Assembly (NCBI GenBank): GCA_012931725.1
Contig: CM022951.1
Span: 11,791,257-11,855,256, forward strand
Origin: Litsea cubeba
Taxonomy: Eukaryota; Streptophyta; Magnoliopsida; Laurales; Lauraceae
Length of the DNA stretch: 64,000 bases
Reading direction: 5' to 3'
Numbering within the stretch: position 1 is the stretch's first letter; each line of letters begins with the position of its first letter. A model generated the notes under the pieces. The model was not told the DNA's origin. It made no database searches and saw only the letters and a program-made list of their open reading frames with translations. Below, one piece after another: positions 1-11,200 of this stretch. Position numbers and translations under genes: made by a program.

Positions 1-1143
1 AACCTACTAAAGGTCGCATAATACTCATTCTCTTAAAAATTAAGGAGAGGAGATGAAGAAGAATTACAAGAAAGAGAGAGAAGAAAGCGAGTCCACCTTG
101 TAATTATTATATTCTGGTGGCATCATCGAGAGAGAGGCGAGCTTCTCTTGTTTGCATCGGTCAGTATAATACACACAAGCGAAACGGTCAAATCTCAAGA
201 GAAAGAAAGGCAGGCATGGTGTGATTCGTGTGTTGGCCCCTTCCTTGATTCTCTTCTCCTTCTTGGGTCGGGTCAACATGGCCTGGCCCGGAAGTTGGCT
301 TGCAGCAGAACACAGGGCCAGGGGTGATCGGAAATCCGAATCCCTTGGCGATGCTGTCTCTCTCTCTCCTTGTGCGAATCACGACGCAGAAACCAACAAC
401 GGCACTTGTCTCTCTCCTTGGCGCAATTTTGAGGCGAGGTGGGAAAAAAACTAGAATTTTTCTCTGATATCACTTTGTTTAGGAAGGAGGGAGGAGGAAG
501 ATCGAGAGGATTTATGAAGGAGGAAGGAGGGAAGATTTGAAATTTTAAATTTCAAAATTTTATGCCTAAAACGGTTGAGAGGGCAATTTAGTCCAGAAAA
601 ATGAGATCATGTGGATGCAGGGACCTAAGGCTGGAAAAAGTCTTGCTGAGTGGACCAGAGGCCTTAACAAGTTTTTGCTTGGACTAGAGGCTGGATACAT
701 TCAACTCTAGGGACCTTTCGCTAATTTTGCCTTTTTTTTATGGCTCTACTTTTACTAGGTCTGTTAGAAAAAGAGTAGAGATGCCAAACATTGGCTGATA
801 GCATCTTAGCGAATGTAATTCAGCCTAATATCAAATCATGAGATTGAAAGAATATTAAAAGGTGCCGTATTGAAGAAAGGTGGTCCCAATATTTGTTTGC
901 AGGAGAACATTTTTCAAAATTAGATGTAACAAGTTTCCTTATTAGTTTATACTACAATTCCTATCTTAAATATAGTAAGTTTGATTAGAAAATTGGTTTT
1001 CCTAAATGTAATCAGTCAGGATTTGTCTTGTCAACTCAAAGACCACGAGGATCCGGACTCTTTTAGTAATAAATAGCCAAAAACACATACAACCATGACA
1101 GTCGGATCTTTATAAACAGCGTACTGAGAGAGCAGCAGAGAAG
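1..1143. other. Intergenic region upstream of F-box copy 1
   Basis: No convincing gene is seen. Short open frames at 64-480 overlap on both strands and have no recognisable domain. Purine-rich runs occur around 480-535. About 985-1065 resembles 26145-26225, just upstream of F-box copy 2, so some promoter sequence was duplicated with the genes. A TATA-like stretch (tataaac, 1111-1117) lies only about 27 bp before the copy 1 ATG and may not be the working TATA box. Confidence 0.5.
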
Positions 1144-2318
1144 ATGATGCTCGTTTTAAAGGATCTGTTATGGGACATCTTCTCTCGCCTTCCTATCAAA
1201 TCTATTATTCGCTGCAAGTGCGTTTGCCGTTACTGGCGAAGTCTACTCCAAGACCCCAGTTTCGTTCAAATCCATCTCAACCGTTGCAACCAAAACAAGT
1301 ACATCACCAACATCTTCTTCTTCTCGGGCATAGAATTGAAGCAGCGTCTACAAATGCCCTCGCCCTCTTAGATCTCGACGCCGACATTCATCACACCGAT
1401 CCTCGAATCGCAGCAGCCACACCCGCAAAGGTAGGCCAGAATCTCAACAACCCACATGGTCATGATCTGTTCTCCCCCTTCATCAGCTACTGCAATGGCC
1501 TTGTATGCTTGTGCGATGACGATACACACGAACCTCAACTCATCTTCAACCCCGTCACAGGGAAGACACTCTCTCTGCCCCCATTGCCGTTTGAACCCCA
1601 AGAAGTGGGGGTCGTCTTTGGGATCGGTTTTGACCGGGCCACCAAGCAATACAAGGTGGTGCGGATCGTAAACCACGAACAAGATTGCAGGCTTCCAGGC
1701 CGACTGCAAGCGGAGATATACACGCTGCTGGAGGGTACTGGGTCATGGAGAGATGTTGGAGAAGTCCCTTATTATTCCTTGTGCTTTACTCGCAACGCTG
1801 CGGGGCTCTTTGTAGATGGTGAACTTCATTGGTTGATGTATGATGAAGACTTATTTTGTATACTTTGCATGGATATTGAGAGGGAGAAGTTTCGCACCAT
1901 TCAAATGCCAGAGATGGTCGCCCGGAAGTGTGACATGATGATAGATTGGAAAGGGTGTCTCGGCATAGTGGCTAATGAGAGCATATGGGTATTGAAAAAG
2001 GCGTCTACTTGGACTACTTGGACTATGGACATTACTATTGAATGGAATCTCTCACCTGAATCGCGTCAACTCATCTTTGTGAATTTCTGTATCAACTCCG
2101 ACCGTGAAATTAGAATGCCCTCTAATACGTACGAACCCGATTTTATTCCATTGGGCGTGCAGAAGAATGGTGAGATTTTGGTGCTGTGTGACTCGTGCGT
2201 CTTGGCTTCGTATGACCTGGAGAGCAGACGGTTTACTATAATTGAAGCTGACTTGCCTTGTTCCCGTTTAGACACCAACACATCGGTGTGTCACATCGCC
2301 AGCTTCGTCTCCCTTTGA
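1144..2318 (+). pseudogene. F-box / FBA-domain protein, copy 1, one frameshift
   Basis: F-box proteins are substrate receptors of SCF ubiquitin ligases: the N-terminal F-box binds SKP1 and the C-terminal FBA domain recruits targets. The F-box (LLWDIFSRLPIKSII, CRYWRSLL) is read from the ATG at 1144, but that frame stops at 1371. The FBA part (CNGLVC, NPVTG, GIGFD) is open in another frame to 2318. Alignment by eye with the intact copy at 59861 shows one base missing around 1332-1342, just after the F-box. The start at 1144 matches the ATG context of the two paralogues. A 382-residue frame starting at 1170 is open, but it reads the F-box out of frame. It is either a recent pseudogene or a sequencing error; apart from the frameshift it looks well preserved. 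Confidence 0.85.
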
Positions 2319-2748
2319 AGGAGACTCGTCCTGAAACAAGCTGAAACAAAGTGGAAAGAGAAAGGGGAAATTGATGTAAACTTGCTTGTCTTTGGTTTTG
2401 TTTACTTTTTCTTCTTTTCATGTCTTTTAAGTGCATAGTGCATACCCCTGTTCAACTGGTTTTATTTGTAGGGATCTCAATTATAATGATCAATGTATAT
2501 TGCGTCAGTGTCTCCGAGAATTGACTCTCCAAAATATTATACAACTCAATAAATTATGGAACTATGTGATTGGATTGCAATATTATTTTGTTAATTATTG
2601 TACCACTGGTTGCATGTATTCTTCTTGTCTTCGTCTAAGGCTGTTTTTCGCATTAGATACAGTGGAATTGAATAAATAGGAATGAAGGATGAACCTTGAT
2701 TCATTTTATATTGAAGGGGATGTTATTTGATAGCCAATTTTATATAAT
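2319..2748 (+). other. 3' flank of F-box copy 1
   Basis: The first 170 bases or so are clearly related to the 3' flanks of copy 2 (31560-31672, then 38836 onward) and copy 3 (61088 onward), including the stretch around tcaattataatgatcaat. This shows that the duplicated unit extended beyond the coding region. It ends at the gypsy1 insertion. Confidence 0.6.
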
Positions 2749-3649
2749 TGTAGGTGCAGAAAATAATGACCCCACAATAAGAGGGAGCCTTAGAGGACTT
2801 ATCCGAGAAGATGATGGTGTCTGGGAGTGACTGGATGCCGTCCGGAAGCCTGAAAGGGAATAGCAAACAGTCAGAGGACCCTGGCCTGGTCGGCGCAAGG
2901 CTCTCCGATGCTAAAGTCAGTGTGGGAACTGGAACAATAGAAGGAGAGGGAGAAGAGAGACAGAGTAAGGGCTCTGTGTATGAGACTGTGCGTACCTTGC
3001 ATGGTGCATGGAGTTCTATTTGTAGAGGTTTGGATCGTATCTTTCAGAGGATATCTTGGTGTGGGTCCCATGATTCGACTGGGGAGTCATGATCAGCCCA
3101 CAAAGTAATAAATGCAGTCTAATCCGGCCCACTCTGCATTTAATGCTAGTCGGGTCAGCCCACATTGCATTAAATGCGTGTCTTGTTGGGCCAGATTGTG
3201 TTGGGCGCCTTTGGCGGTTAGGGTACCATCGGATCTGCCCTCGGGCCTTGCCCTGATGTGGCCTCAGCCGCTGGATGCCGCCATGTCAGTGATCTGGTGA
3301 GGATAGCGGACGGCTGGATGTCGCGTCTGTCCCACTAGCTCGTGACCCTATCCCTCCACGTGCCTGATGACGTGGGGGATGAGGGGCGCAAGTGAAGGTT
3401 CTCTCTTGCTTCGGCTACTGTCCTGACTTCCTCAGCCGAGGTGGAGCTCCCCGCCGAGATGGAACCCGGGGTGGACCAGTTCGGCGCTAGTGGCCCGGAG
3501 ATGCTCGATTTCGGCCAAGGCCTCTGTCCTGGTAGCCGGGGTGAGATTGGTGCCACGTAGATGGCACGCGGATGGCACGTGAGAATGCTTAGCCCCGTCT
3601 GATGGCTGTGATTAGCTTAATCCTGTAGCTCTGGAAATCTCCCCACACA
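2749..3649 (-). repeat. gypsy1 3' LTR (left copy)
   Basis: This 901-bp direct repeat matches 14049-14947 at about 99% by eye. Read on the minus strand it starts TGTGTGGGGA and ends in ACCTACA. Around 2829-2910 it carries the R/U5 box (complement of tccgatgc ... gggtcctctgac) that is shared with the gypsy2 and gypsy3 LTRs. Confidence 0.93.
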
Positions 3650-3668
3650 ATTGCCCCCTAGCTTCTGA
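3650..3668 (-). other. gypsy1 polypurine tract
   Basis: On the minus strand this reads agaagctagggggcaat directly before the 3' LTR, the position of the plus-strand DNA primer. Nearly the same tract precedes the gypsy2 3' LTR. Confidence 0.75.
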
Positions 3669-3976
3669 CCTCGCGTAGAACGTCAGTGCCGTGAGGTCGG
3701 GAGCTATGTGCCGGGTCTATCTGGAGGAGGAAGCCCCTTTCGGCCCTGATTCGCTGTCGCTTTGGATGTTCGAGGTAATAAATGGCGTCCCCTATTCAAT
3801 GCTGAAGACAGGTCGACGGCTCCACGCGTCATCTCCTGGCTAGTTGTCTGTCCCCTCGAGATCGTACGCGCCGTCTCGTCAGGGGCGTAATCAATTTTTG
3901 AAATGATTCGCGCCGAATCCCAAGAGGCGCCCCCTGGCGCGCCCAATTAGGGTTTCTGGAAAGGGGGCCTCTCTGC

Positions 3977-3986
3977 TATATATATA
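3977..3986 (+). promoter_or_regulatory. Candidate TATA box of the antisense gene in gypsy1
   Basis: A tatatatata run followed by ggg lies about 215 bp upstream of the ATG at 4202, on the strand opposite to the retrotransposon genes. It is the only clear TATA-like element between the LTR and the antisense gene. Its use as a promoter is inferred. Confidence 0.45.
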
Positions 3987-4201
3987 GGGCAATCGAGGTT
4001 CGTTTTACCCTTCGTTTGCTATTCTGAATCAGAGGCGAGCATCAGAGGTGGGCGAGCTACTGTGAGGGAGCTTCATCTGAGAAGTGGTGCGCTGCTGAAG
4101 TTGAGTCTCTTTGCTGCCCAGCATCTTCGTTCTGCTTCCGTAAGTTCCTTCTGCCCTGCCTCTTCTTCTGCGGGTTTCTCTGTTTTTAGACTGGGATAGG
4201 A

Positions 4202-6264
4202 ATGGGGATTTATAGCCACTGGTTAGAGGGCGAGGCAGCGATCGAGGGTTTCAGGTCGGCCTTTAGGATCCCTGCTGATGTCCAAGTCAGGGGTGCTGAA
4301 CCCCGTGGCTACAACCCTCGCGACTTCTCGGGAGGCTGGATGCCTTTTCCGCTAGTGGCCGTGATAGAAGGCGGGGTCCGATTCCCCCTTCACCCACTTC
4401 TCAGGAGATGCCTTAGTCAGTGGTGTCTCTGTCCCTGCCAACTGCTGCCGAATGCCTTCAAGATCGTGATGGGCACGGTCAAGTTGAATGAGGTCCTGGG
4501 CACCGACTTCGGCGTCTTCGACCTTGAGGACGTCTACGACATATGCAAGTCCGGAGATTCTTATTATCTCCGGGCTAAGCCAGGCCGGGACGGCTTCATC
4601 CGATACTTGGAGGATTCAAGCAAGTATGCCGGAGACGATCTTCTGTACGTCTCGGGGAACTGGGAGTTTGGGGAGGCCGACACCGATAGAGGCTACCAGG
4701 TCCCTCGCCACTTCGGTACCATTCCGAGTAAACACCCTCCGTTTCTTCTCTTTCTTTTTACATAAGTTTCTTTTTGTTCTGCCGCGCTTATGCTTCTGTT
4801 TGTTGCAGCTTTGAAGGAAAGAAAACGGGCTGCCAGATACATTTGGAAGAGGAACGAGGCCTGGCTCCGCCTGGTGAAGCGGTACAGCGGTCATGACGGC
4901 AGGGCGGCCTGGTCGCTGTTAGGGTATCGGCCGAAGTACCGTGGATATTTGAGGGGTACCGTAGAGCCGATCCAGGGTGAAGGTGCCGGACTTGAGGTCG
5001 GTCAGGAGCAGGCCGGTCCGGAGGTTGCAGAGCCCTCGCGGGCGTCTGACGTTAGGGCCACGTCTGGAACCCTAGCTTCCACATCGGGATCGAGACTTCT
5101 CCAGGTCTCAGGAAGGGAATCGAGTCAACCCGCCCGATCTCCCTCGCCAGGCTCCGAGATGAGGCGCACCAGGCGCTTGTCCTTCGAGGACCTCGAGGTC
5201 TTGGCGCTTGGAGTGGAGGACGCCCGAGCCCCCCAGGAGCCGGTGAATTTACCGGAGTATCCATCTCCGAGGGCTCGGATAGCTTCCCCTGCAGAGGTGA
5301 CGGAGGTTCCCGCACCCCCCAGCCCTGTTGATCCAGAGGTACGCCTGCCCCCGGCTGAGGCTGAGCAGGAGGAAACTCGGCCGCTGAAGATGTCGAGGAC
5401 CGATGCGGGCCCTAGCTCGGCTGCTGCCTCGTTGCCGCAGGGGCCGGCGTTATGGGAGCCGAGCTTCATGCTTGGGCCGGGGAGGCCGATGACGATGGAG
5501 GATTGCATCCTTCACAAGATCGATCTCCCGGTCCTCGAGGCCCTAGGGCGAGCCTGCGCCCTTCCCCGGGACATGGAGCGGCTGGACAAGTACAGCGATC
5601 AGAAGCTGATCCTGTCGATGTTGCAGTCCAACTTCGCGGTAAATCTTCATTTCCCTTCGTCAAACCAGCGATTTAGCGTCTGACGCTCTTTGGATCTAAC
5701 ACGTACACCCGGTTTCTGTGACAGGCGGCACAGAAGTCCATGGCCGTTGCTGACAGGATCCGCAGGTACAGCATGGACGTTGCCGAGCTGACCGTGGAGA
5801 AGAACGGCCTGCAGGAATCCCTGGACGCTGTCAGTCAGAAGTTAGCCAGGGTGGAAGAGGAATACGCGGCGAAGCTCGAGCAGGCGAGGGAGGAAGCCGA
5901 GGCGGAGAGGACTAGAGCAGCCGAGCTCGAGGTCTCCATCTCGAAGATGGGGGACGATTACGCGGCCCTGCTTCAAGCCGAGTCCAAGAGGGCGGATGAA
6001 GCCGAGGCGAAGCTCGAGTCTGAGTGTGATGCTGCGTTCGAGGATGCCAAAGTGCAGGTCACCGCCCACTACAAGGAAAGGGTTCTTGTGGTGAGGGATA
6101 AGGCCTGGGCGAAAGGGTGGCTTGCTGGCCTGAAGGAGGCCGGGGTCTCGGAGGGCCACCCCTCCTTTCGGGAGCCTCCTCCGTACACGCTTCCGGTGCC
6201 GACCTCTGCCCGTCCATCCGGCGAAGCCTCTGACGCCGCAGCCCGTGCAACTGACCGGTCATGA
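4202..6264 (+). CDS. Antisense three-exon ORF within gypsy1 (gypsy-type transposon domain, coiled-coil C terminus)
   Basis: Three open frames join through two introns with canonical ends and matching phase. The exons are 4202-4727, 4809-5638 and 5725-6264. Intron 1 (81 bp) runs GTAAAC to TTGCAG and intron 2 (86 bp) runs GTAAAT to GACAG. The 1896-base product would be 631 residues. Exon 1 (residues 1-175) has GGVRFPLHPLLRR and LLPNAFKIVMG, which resemble the plant 'putative gypsy type transposon' domain (Pfam PF04195, recalled, not searched). Exon 2 is a basic stretch followed by a Pro/Glu-rich linker. Exon 3 is a heptad-rich coiled coil (VEEEYAAKLEQAREEAEAER). Antisense ORFs downstream of integrase are known in Tat elements; their role is not established. 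A TATA-like run lies upstream. It could be a captured host gene or a regulatory or structural protein of the element. Confidence 0.8.
4728..4808 (+). other. Intron 1 of the antisense gene
   Basis: 81 bp, GT...AG, with a T/C-rich 3' half ending tgttgcag. It interrupts a codon after its first base, and exon 2 supplies the other two bases in the open frame. Confidence 0.75.
5639..5724 (+). other. Intron 2 of the antisense gene
   Basis: 86 bp, GTAAAT...GACAG. It lies exactly between codons: exon 2 ends on a full codon and exon 3 opens in frame with GCG GCA CAG. Confidence 0.75.
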
Positions 6265-7619
6265 CCTCGGGAGATTCGCTTTCCTGTTTTATGCTCTGTA
6301 ATTTTCTTCAATTTGTATCTGCTGAACACTGTAACGAGTGAGATTTTAATACAATTGAAAGTTTCTTCAAATACTCGTGCTTCTGTCTCTTTTAAGCCTG
6401 GTACTTCGACGCTTGAGTTCGGCAGAGTGCTTCTTGTGACGAAACGTTAGAACTGAGTGTCGAGTAGTCTTCATGGGCGCTAGCGTCGATACTCCATACC
6501 TTAGTTGATCTTCTTTGGTATTCGCGCTGATCCTCCGTATCTTAGGTGATCTTCTTTGGTATTCGCGCTGATCTTCCGCATCTTAGGTGATCTTAAATAG
6601 CAATAAACATGGTGGCACGGCTGGCGAGGGAATCGGACGGATGTCTCCACGTGGCGCCATAGGGATCGCTGGTCAACATTCGTGCATCCCCAGTAACGCG
6701 TGGGAGACTTCGCCCCCATAACTCCTTTTGGAGACTGAGCCTTTCTCCATCCTATAAGTAGGGGGAGCAGGCTCGCCATGGGGGAAGGAAGGAATATAGT
6801 TGTAGGAACCATGTCTGGGAGGTGTCCGAAGCTATTTGATCCGGGGGGAAACCTGCGCCGTTGGACGGCTATCCCCGAGGGGGGAAGGCTATCGTGGTCT
6901 GCGCGCTCTCTGAAGGAACTCCCCGTGGACTACGCGCTCTCTGAACGCGGGTTCATGGCCATTCGCCCCTGGCCAGACAGAATGAGGATGCGCCTGCGGG
7001 GGGCGGTGGCGCATTCTCGTCCGACACGGCCCTGTGCGCCCGTCGTACGGAAGGCGGGATTGAGGCTCCGCTGGACCAGGGGTTTCTTCAAGCTTGGCTG
7101 GTCCCACTGCCCGCCGAGGGTGTTGCAGAGCTCTGCGGGGTCCAGGGCCTCCGAACTGGAGGGGCTGTGCGATGCTTTGGTCTGATCGGCCAAAGTGTAT
7201 TGTACAGCCTGGTGAAATTCAGGATCACTCAGAACCTCTAGGCAGCGATCCGGCGTCCTCGAGCCTTCTGCCTGAAGAGTCGGCGAAGATCAGAGTCTCC
7301 TAGTTTTCGCTTCATTTTTTGTTTTCAGAGGACTGCGATCCTCCTTTTTGTACTTTGCTTTCTGTTCTGTAATTCTTTGTAATGAAGCAGTTTACAATGA
7401 ATAAGATGCCAAACTGTGTACAATGCTCTTGCATCGTCCTGTTTTTCTTGCACTGTTCTGGAATGCTTGGATTTTTGTGTTTGAATGCTGGCACTGACCT
7501 CGGCCGAAAGGGCTGGCTTTGGCCAAGACGAGCTGCATTGTGCCGAAGTGGACCCATTCCGTTGGCCTCGGCTCGGCGAAAGTGAGTTCGGCAATGGCCC
7601 TCTGAGGGGTGTATGAACC
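6265..7619. other. gypsy1 region between antisense gene and tandem array
   Basis: About 6495-6600 has a direct repeat of roughly 48 bp (tcttctttggtattcgcgctgatc, two copies and a partial third). A 135-codon plus-strand frame at 6778-7185 follows a TATA-like cctataagtaggg at about 6753. It is Arg/Gly-rich, has no recognisable domain and overlaps open frames on the other strand, so it is not called as a gene. The T-rich sequence around 6290-6360 may be the 3' end of the antisense gene. Confidence 0.5.
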
Positions 7620-8130
7620 CGGACTTCAGGAAACTGACCTTGGCCGAACTGCCTTGCGCCGAGGTGTGAGGGTTTTATGAACCCAGACTTTAGGAAACGG
7701 CTGAGTGTAGGAACGCCAGGCCATTTCCAGGGCGTATGTACCCGAAGTGTGTCCGAGACACGGGGGCTTTAGGAAAGGCTGAGTGTAGGAACTGCAGGCC
7801 ATTTCCAAGGCGTAGAGCCTCGATTGTGTCCAAGACACGGGGCTTTAGGAAAGGCTGAGTGTAGGAACTCCAGGCCGTTTTCAGGGCGTAGAGCCTTGAT
7901 TGTGTCCAAGACACGGGGCTTTAGGAAAGGCTGAGTGTAGGAACTCTAGGCCGTTTCCAGGGCGTAGAGCCTTGATTGTGTCCAAGACACGGGGCTTTAG
8001 GAAAGGCTGAGTGTAGGAACTCCAGGCCATTTCCAGGGCGTAAAGCCTTGATTGTGTCCAAGACACGGGGCTTTAGGAAAGGCTGAGTGTAGGAACTCCA
8101 GGCCATTTCCAGGGCGTAGAGCCTATGATG
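7620..8130 (-). repeat. 76-bp tandem repeat array in gypsy1
   Basis: The motif ggctgagtgtaggaac recurs at 7699, 7778, 7853, 7929, 8005 and 8081, a period of 75-79 bp (mostly 76), giving six to seven units. Each unit includes gtgtccaagacacgggg, which contains a short inverted repeat (tgtccaagaca). The array lies directly downstream of integrase in the element's own sense. The Retand family of the same lineage is known for an amplified tandem repeat in its 3' region. Confidence 0.9.
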
Positions 8131-8207
8131 CCGGACTCGACCAGAGAGAAGACAGATTGATAACAGGGCAAAAGCTGCTTTTATTGATTCTGAGATTCAT
8201 TACATCT

Positions 8208-11200
8208 TTAGAAATAGAATTTCTTCAAGTGGGATGCATTCCATGGTCTCGGTAGCGGCTTGCCTTCCAAGTCTTCGAGCTTGTAGGCTGACTTTCCTGC
8301 CAGTGAGACTACTCTGAACGGGCCATGCCAGTTCGGGGCAAGCTTCCCCTCGTTTGGTTCTCTGTCAGCTGGCAGGGTCTTCTTTAAAACGAGCTCTCCC
8401 GCGGTGAACCTTCTTTCTTTGACATTTTGATTGTACGCCCTGGCTAACCGCTGCTGATAGTCGATCAGTCTCAGGGCTGCTGCTTCTCGTCGCTCGTCTG
8501 CCAGCTCCAGCTCCATCGCCAAGTTCGTCTCATTTCGGCCTTGGTCGACCAGTTCTGTCCTCAGGGTAGGAAGGCCGATTTCCAAGGGAATGACCGCCTC
8601 CATCCCGTAGGCCAGAGAGAAAGGTGTTGCCGAGGTGGACCTCCTTGGAGTTGTTCTGTATGCCCACAGCACGCTCGGAAGCTCCTCTGTCCATCTGCCC
8701 TTTGCCTTGTCCAGTCGCTTCTTCAGGCCGTCCAGGATCACTTTGTTAGAGATTTCTGCCTGGCCATTACTCTGTGGATATGCCGGGGTGGAGTAATGGT
8801 TTCTGATGCCGTGCTCTTGGCAGAAATCTCTGAAGGACTTGGAGTCGAACTGAGTCCCGTTATCCGAAATCAGGGTCCGGGGGATGCCGAACCTCGTAAG
8901 GATGTTTTTCCAAACGAAGTTCCTGGAGTCCCTGTCCGTGATGGAAGACAACGGTTCAGCCTCTATCCACTTTGTGAAGTAGTCCGTAGCCACTATCAGC
9001 CATCTCTTGTTCCCTGGAGCTCGGTGAAGAGGCCCCACAATGTCCAGGCCCCATTGAGCGAAGGGCCATGGGCTGGAGAGAGGACTCAGATCCTGTGCTG
9101 GCTGATGGAGGGAGTGGGTGAACTTCTGGCATTTTTCGCATTTCCTGGCGTAGACCTGGGCGTCCTTCTGCATGTAGGGCCACCAGTAACCCTGGCTGAT
9201 TGCTCTGTAGGCCAATGACCGTCCTCCTATATGGCTGCCGCAGATTCCTTCATGGATCTCGTACAGGAAGTCGTCCACCTTGGTCGGGTGGACGCATTGG
9301 AGGTATGGACCTGTGAAGGACTTCTTGTAGAGTTTGCCTTCTGGAGAGAGCCAGAACCGAGCTGCCTTGAGCCTGATCTTGTGGGCTTCGGTCTTGTCTT
9401 CGGGGAGCTGGTCGTCCTTCAAGTAGGCGACGATTGGATCCATCCAGCTGGGGCCGAGGTCAGCACAGAGGACAAGCCGAGATGAATGGAGTTCTAGACT
9501 TGACCTCGATACCGACCCGACCTCGATGGTCATCTTCTTTCCTGCTTCGACGGCGGAGGCCAGGTTTGCAAGCGCATCTGCATGCGTGTTGGTGTCTCTG
9601 GATATTTGTCTGACCTCGGCTTTCTGGAATTGGGAGAGTAGTTTTTTCGCAAGGGCCAAGTAGGCCGCCATCCTGTCGTCCCTGGCCTGGTAGTCCCCAG
9701 CGAGCTGGCTAGTTACCAGTTGAGAGTCGCTGAAGATCTCCAGATGCTGGGCTCCGAGGATTCGGGCGCTGTTCAACCCTGCAATCATTGCTTCGTACTC
9801 TGCCTCATTGTTCGTCGCTTTGAAGTCCAAGGTGAAGGCTTGCTCTATGACCAGTCCCTCTGGCGATTGGAGCACTATGCCGGCGCCAGCTCTCTTGGAG
9901 GTGGACGACCCGTCGACAAAGATCTTCCATGCCGAGGCGGGAGACTGCTGGACTTCTGTTTCTACTGGCTCTTGCCCTGTGCCCCCCAGTGCCGTGCCGA
10001 GCTGGGTCGGAGCCGGGTTGGGGGAGGCGAATTCGACAATGAAGTCTGCCAGGATCTGGGCTTTGATCGCAGTTCGGGGACGGTACTGTATGTCATACTG
10101 CCCCAGTTCAACTGCCCACTTTGATATGCGCCCTGAAAAGTCAGCTTTCTTGAACAATGAACGGAGTGGGTGCTCCGTGATCACCACAATAGTGTGGGAT
10201 TGAAAATAATGGGAGAGCTTGCGGGAGGCGGTGACAAGAGCCAACGCAAGCTTCTCTAACAGGAGGTACCTGGTCTTGGCATCGAGCAGGGTCTTGCTCG
10301 TGTAATAGATTGGCTTTTGAACTCCCTCGTCCTCCCTGATGAGGACGGAGCTCACTGCGTGATCCGAGACCGCAAGGTATAAATACAGAATCTCCCCCCG
10401 AGTTGGGGTGGAGAGTAATGGTGGTGACATTAAATAAGTTTTGAGTGCGGCCAATGCTTGGTCGCACTCAGGGGTCTACTGGAACTTCAAATTTTTCTTT
10501 AAAAGCTGAAAGAAAGGCCTGCACTTATCTGATGAGCGGCTGATGAAGCGATTGAGTGCGGCGGCCATTCCTGTGAGCCTCTGAACTTCCTTCGTGGTAG
10601 AGGGACTCTGAATGCCCTGGATGGCAGTGATCTGTTCCGGATTGGCCTCTATCCCTCTCCGCGTCACCAAGCTGCCGAGGAACTTGCCAGAGGCTACGCC
10701 GAAGGCGCACTTGGAAGCGTTTAACTTGAGCTTGTAGGCGCGAAGGATGCCGAAGACTTGGCCGAGATCCGTCAGATGGTCGCTGGAGCGCACAGATTTG
10801 ACGACCATGTCGTCGATATACACCTCTACCGATCGGCCGAGCTGGGCCTGGAACATCTTTGTGACGAGGCGCTGATAGGTCGCCCCCGCGTTCTTCAGCC
10901 CGAAGGGCATCACCTTATAGCAGTAAGTGCCGCGGGGGGTGATGAACGATGTTTTCTCCTCGTCGGGCTCGTAGAGCGGGATCTGATGATAGCCTCGGTA
11001 GGCGTCAAGGAAGCTCATTCGGTCGTGACCAGCGGTGGCGTCAATCAGTTGGTCAATCTTCGGGAGGGGAAAACTGTCCTTAGGGCAAGCCCTGTTCAAA
11101 TCGGTGAAGTCCACGCACACCCTCCACTTCCCAGTTTTCTTCTTGACCACCACCGTGTTGGCCAGCCATACCGGGTACTGGACTTCCCGGATGGCTCCTG

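Noticed and set aside
1170..2318. 382-codon open frame as an intact protein
   Set aside because: Its first 60 codons read the F-box in the wrong frame; the F-box is conserved in the frame from 1144.
4140..4189. Possible intron in the 5' leader of the antisense gene (gtaag ... ttttag)
   Set aside because: At 50 bp it is shorter than normal plant introns; not called.
6778..7185. 135-codon frame with a TATA-like sequence upstream
   Set aside because: No recognisable domain, overlapping frames on the other strand and biased composition; kept only as a note.
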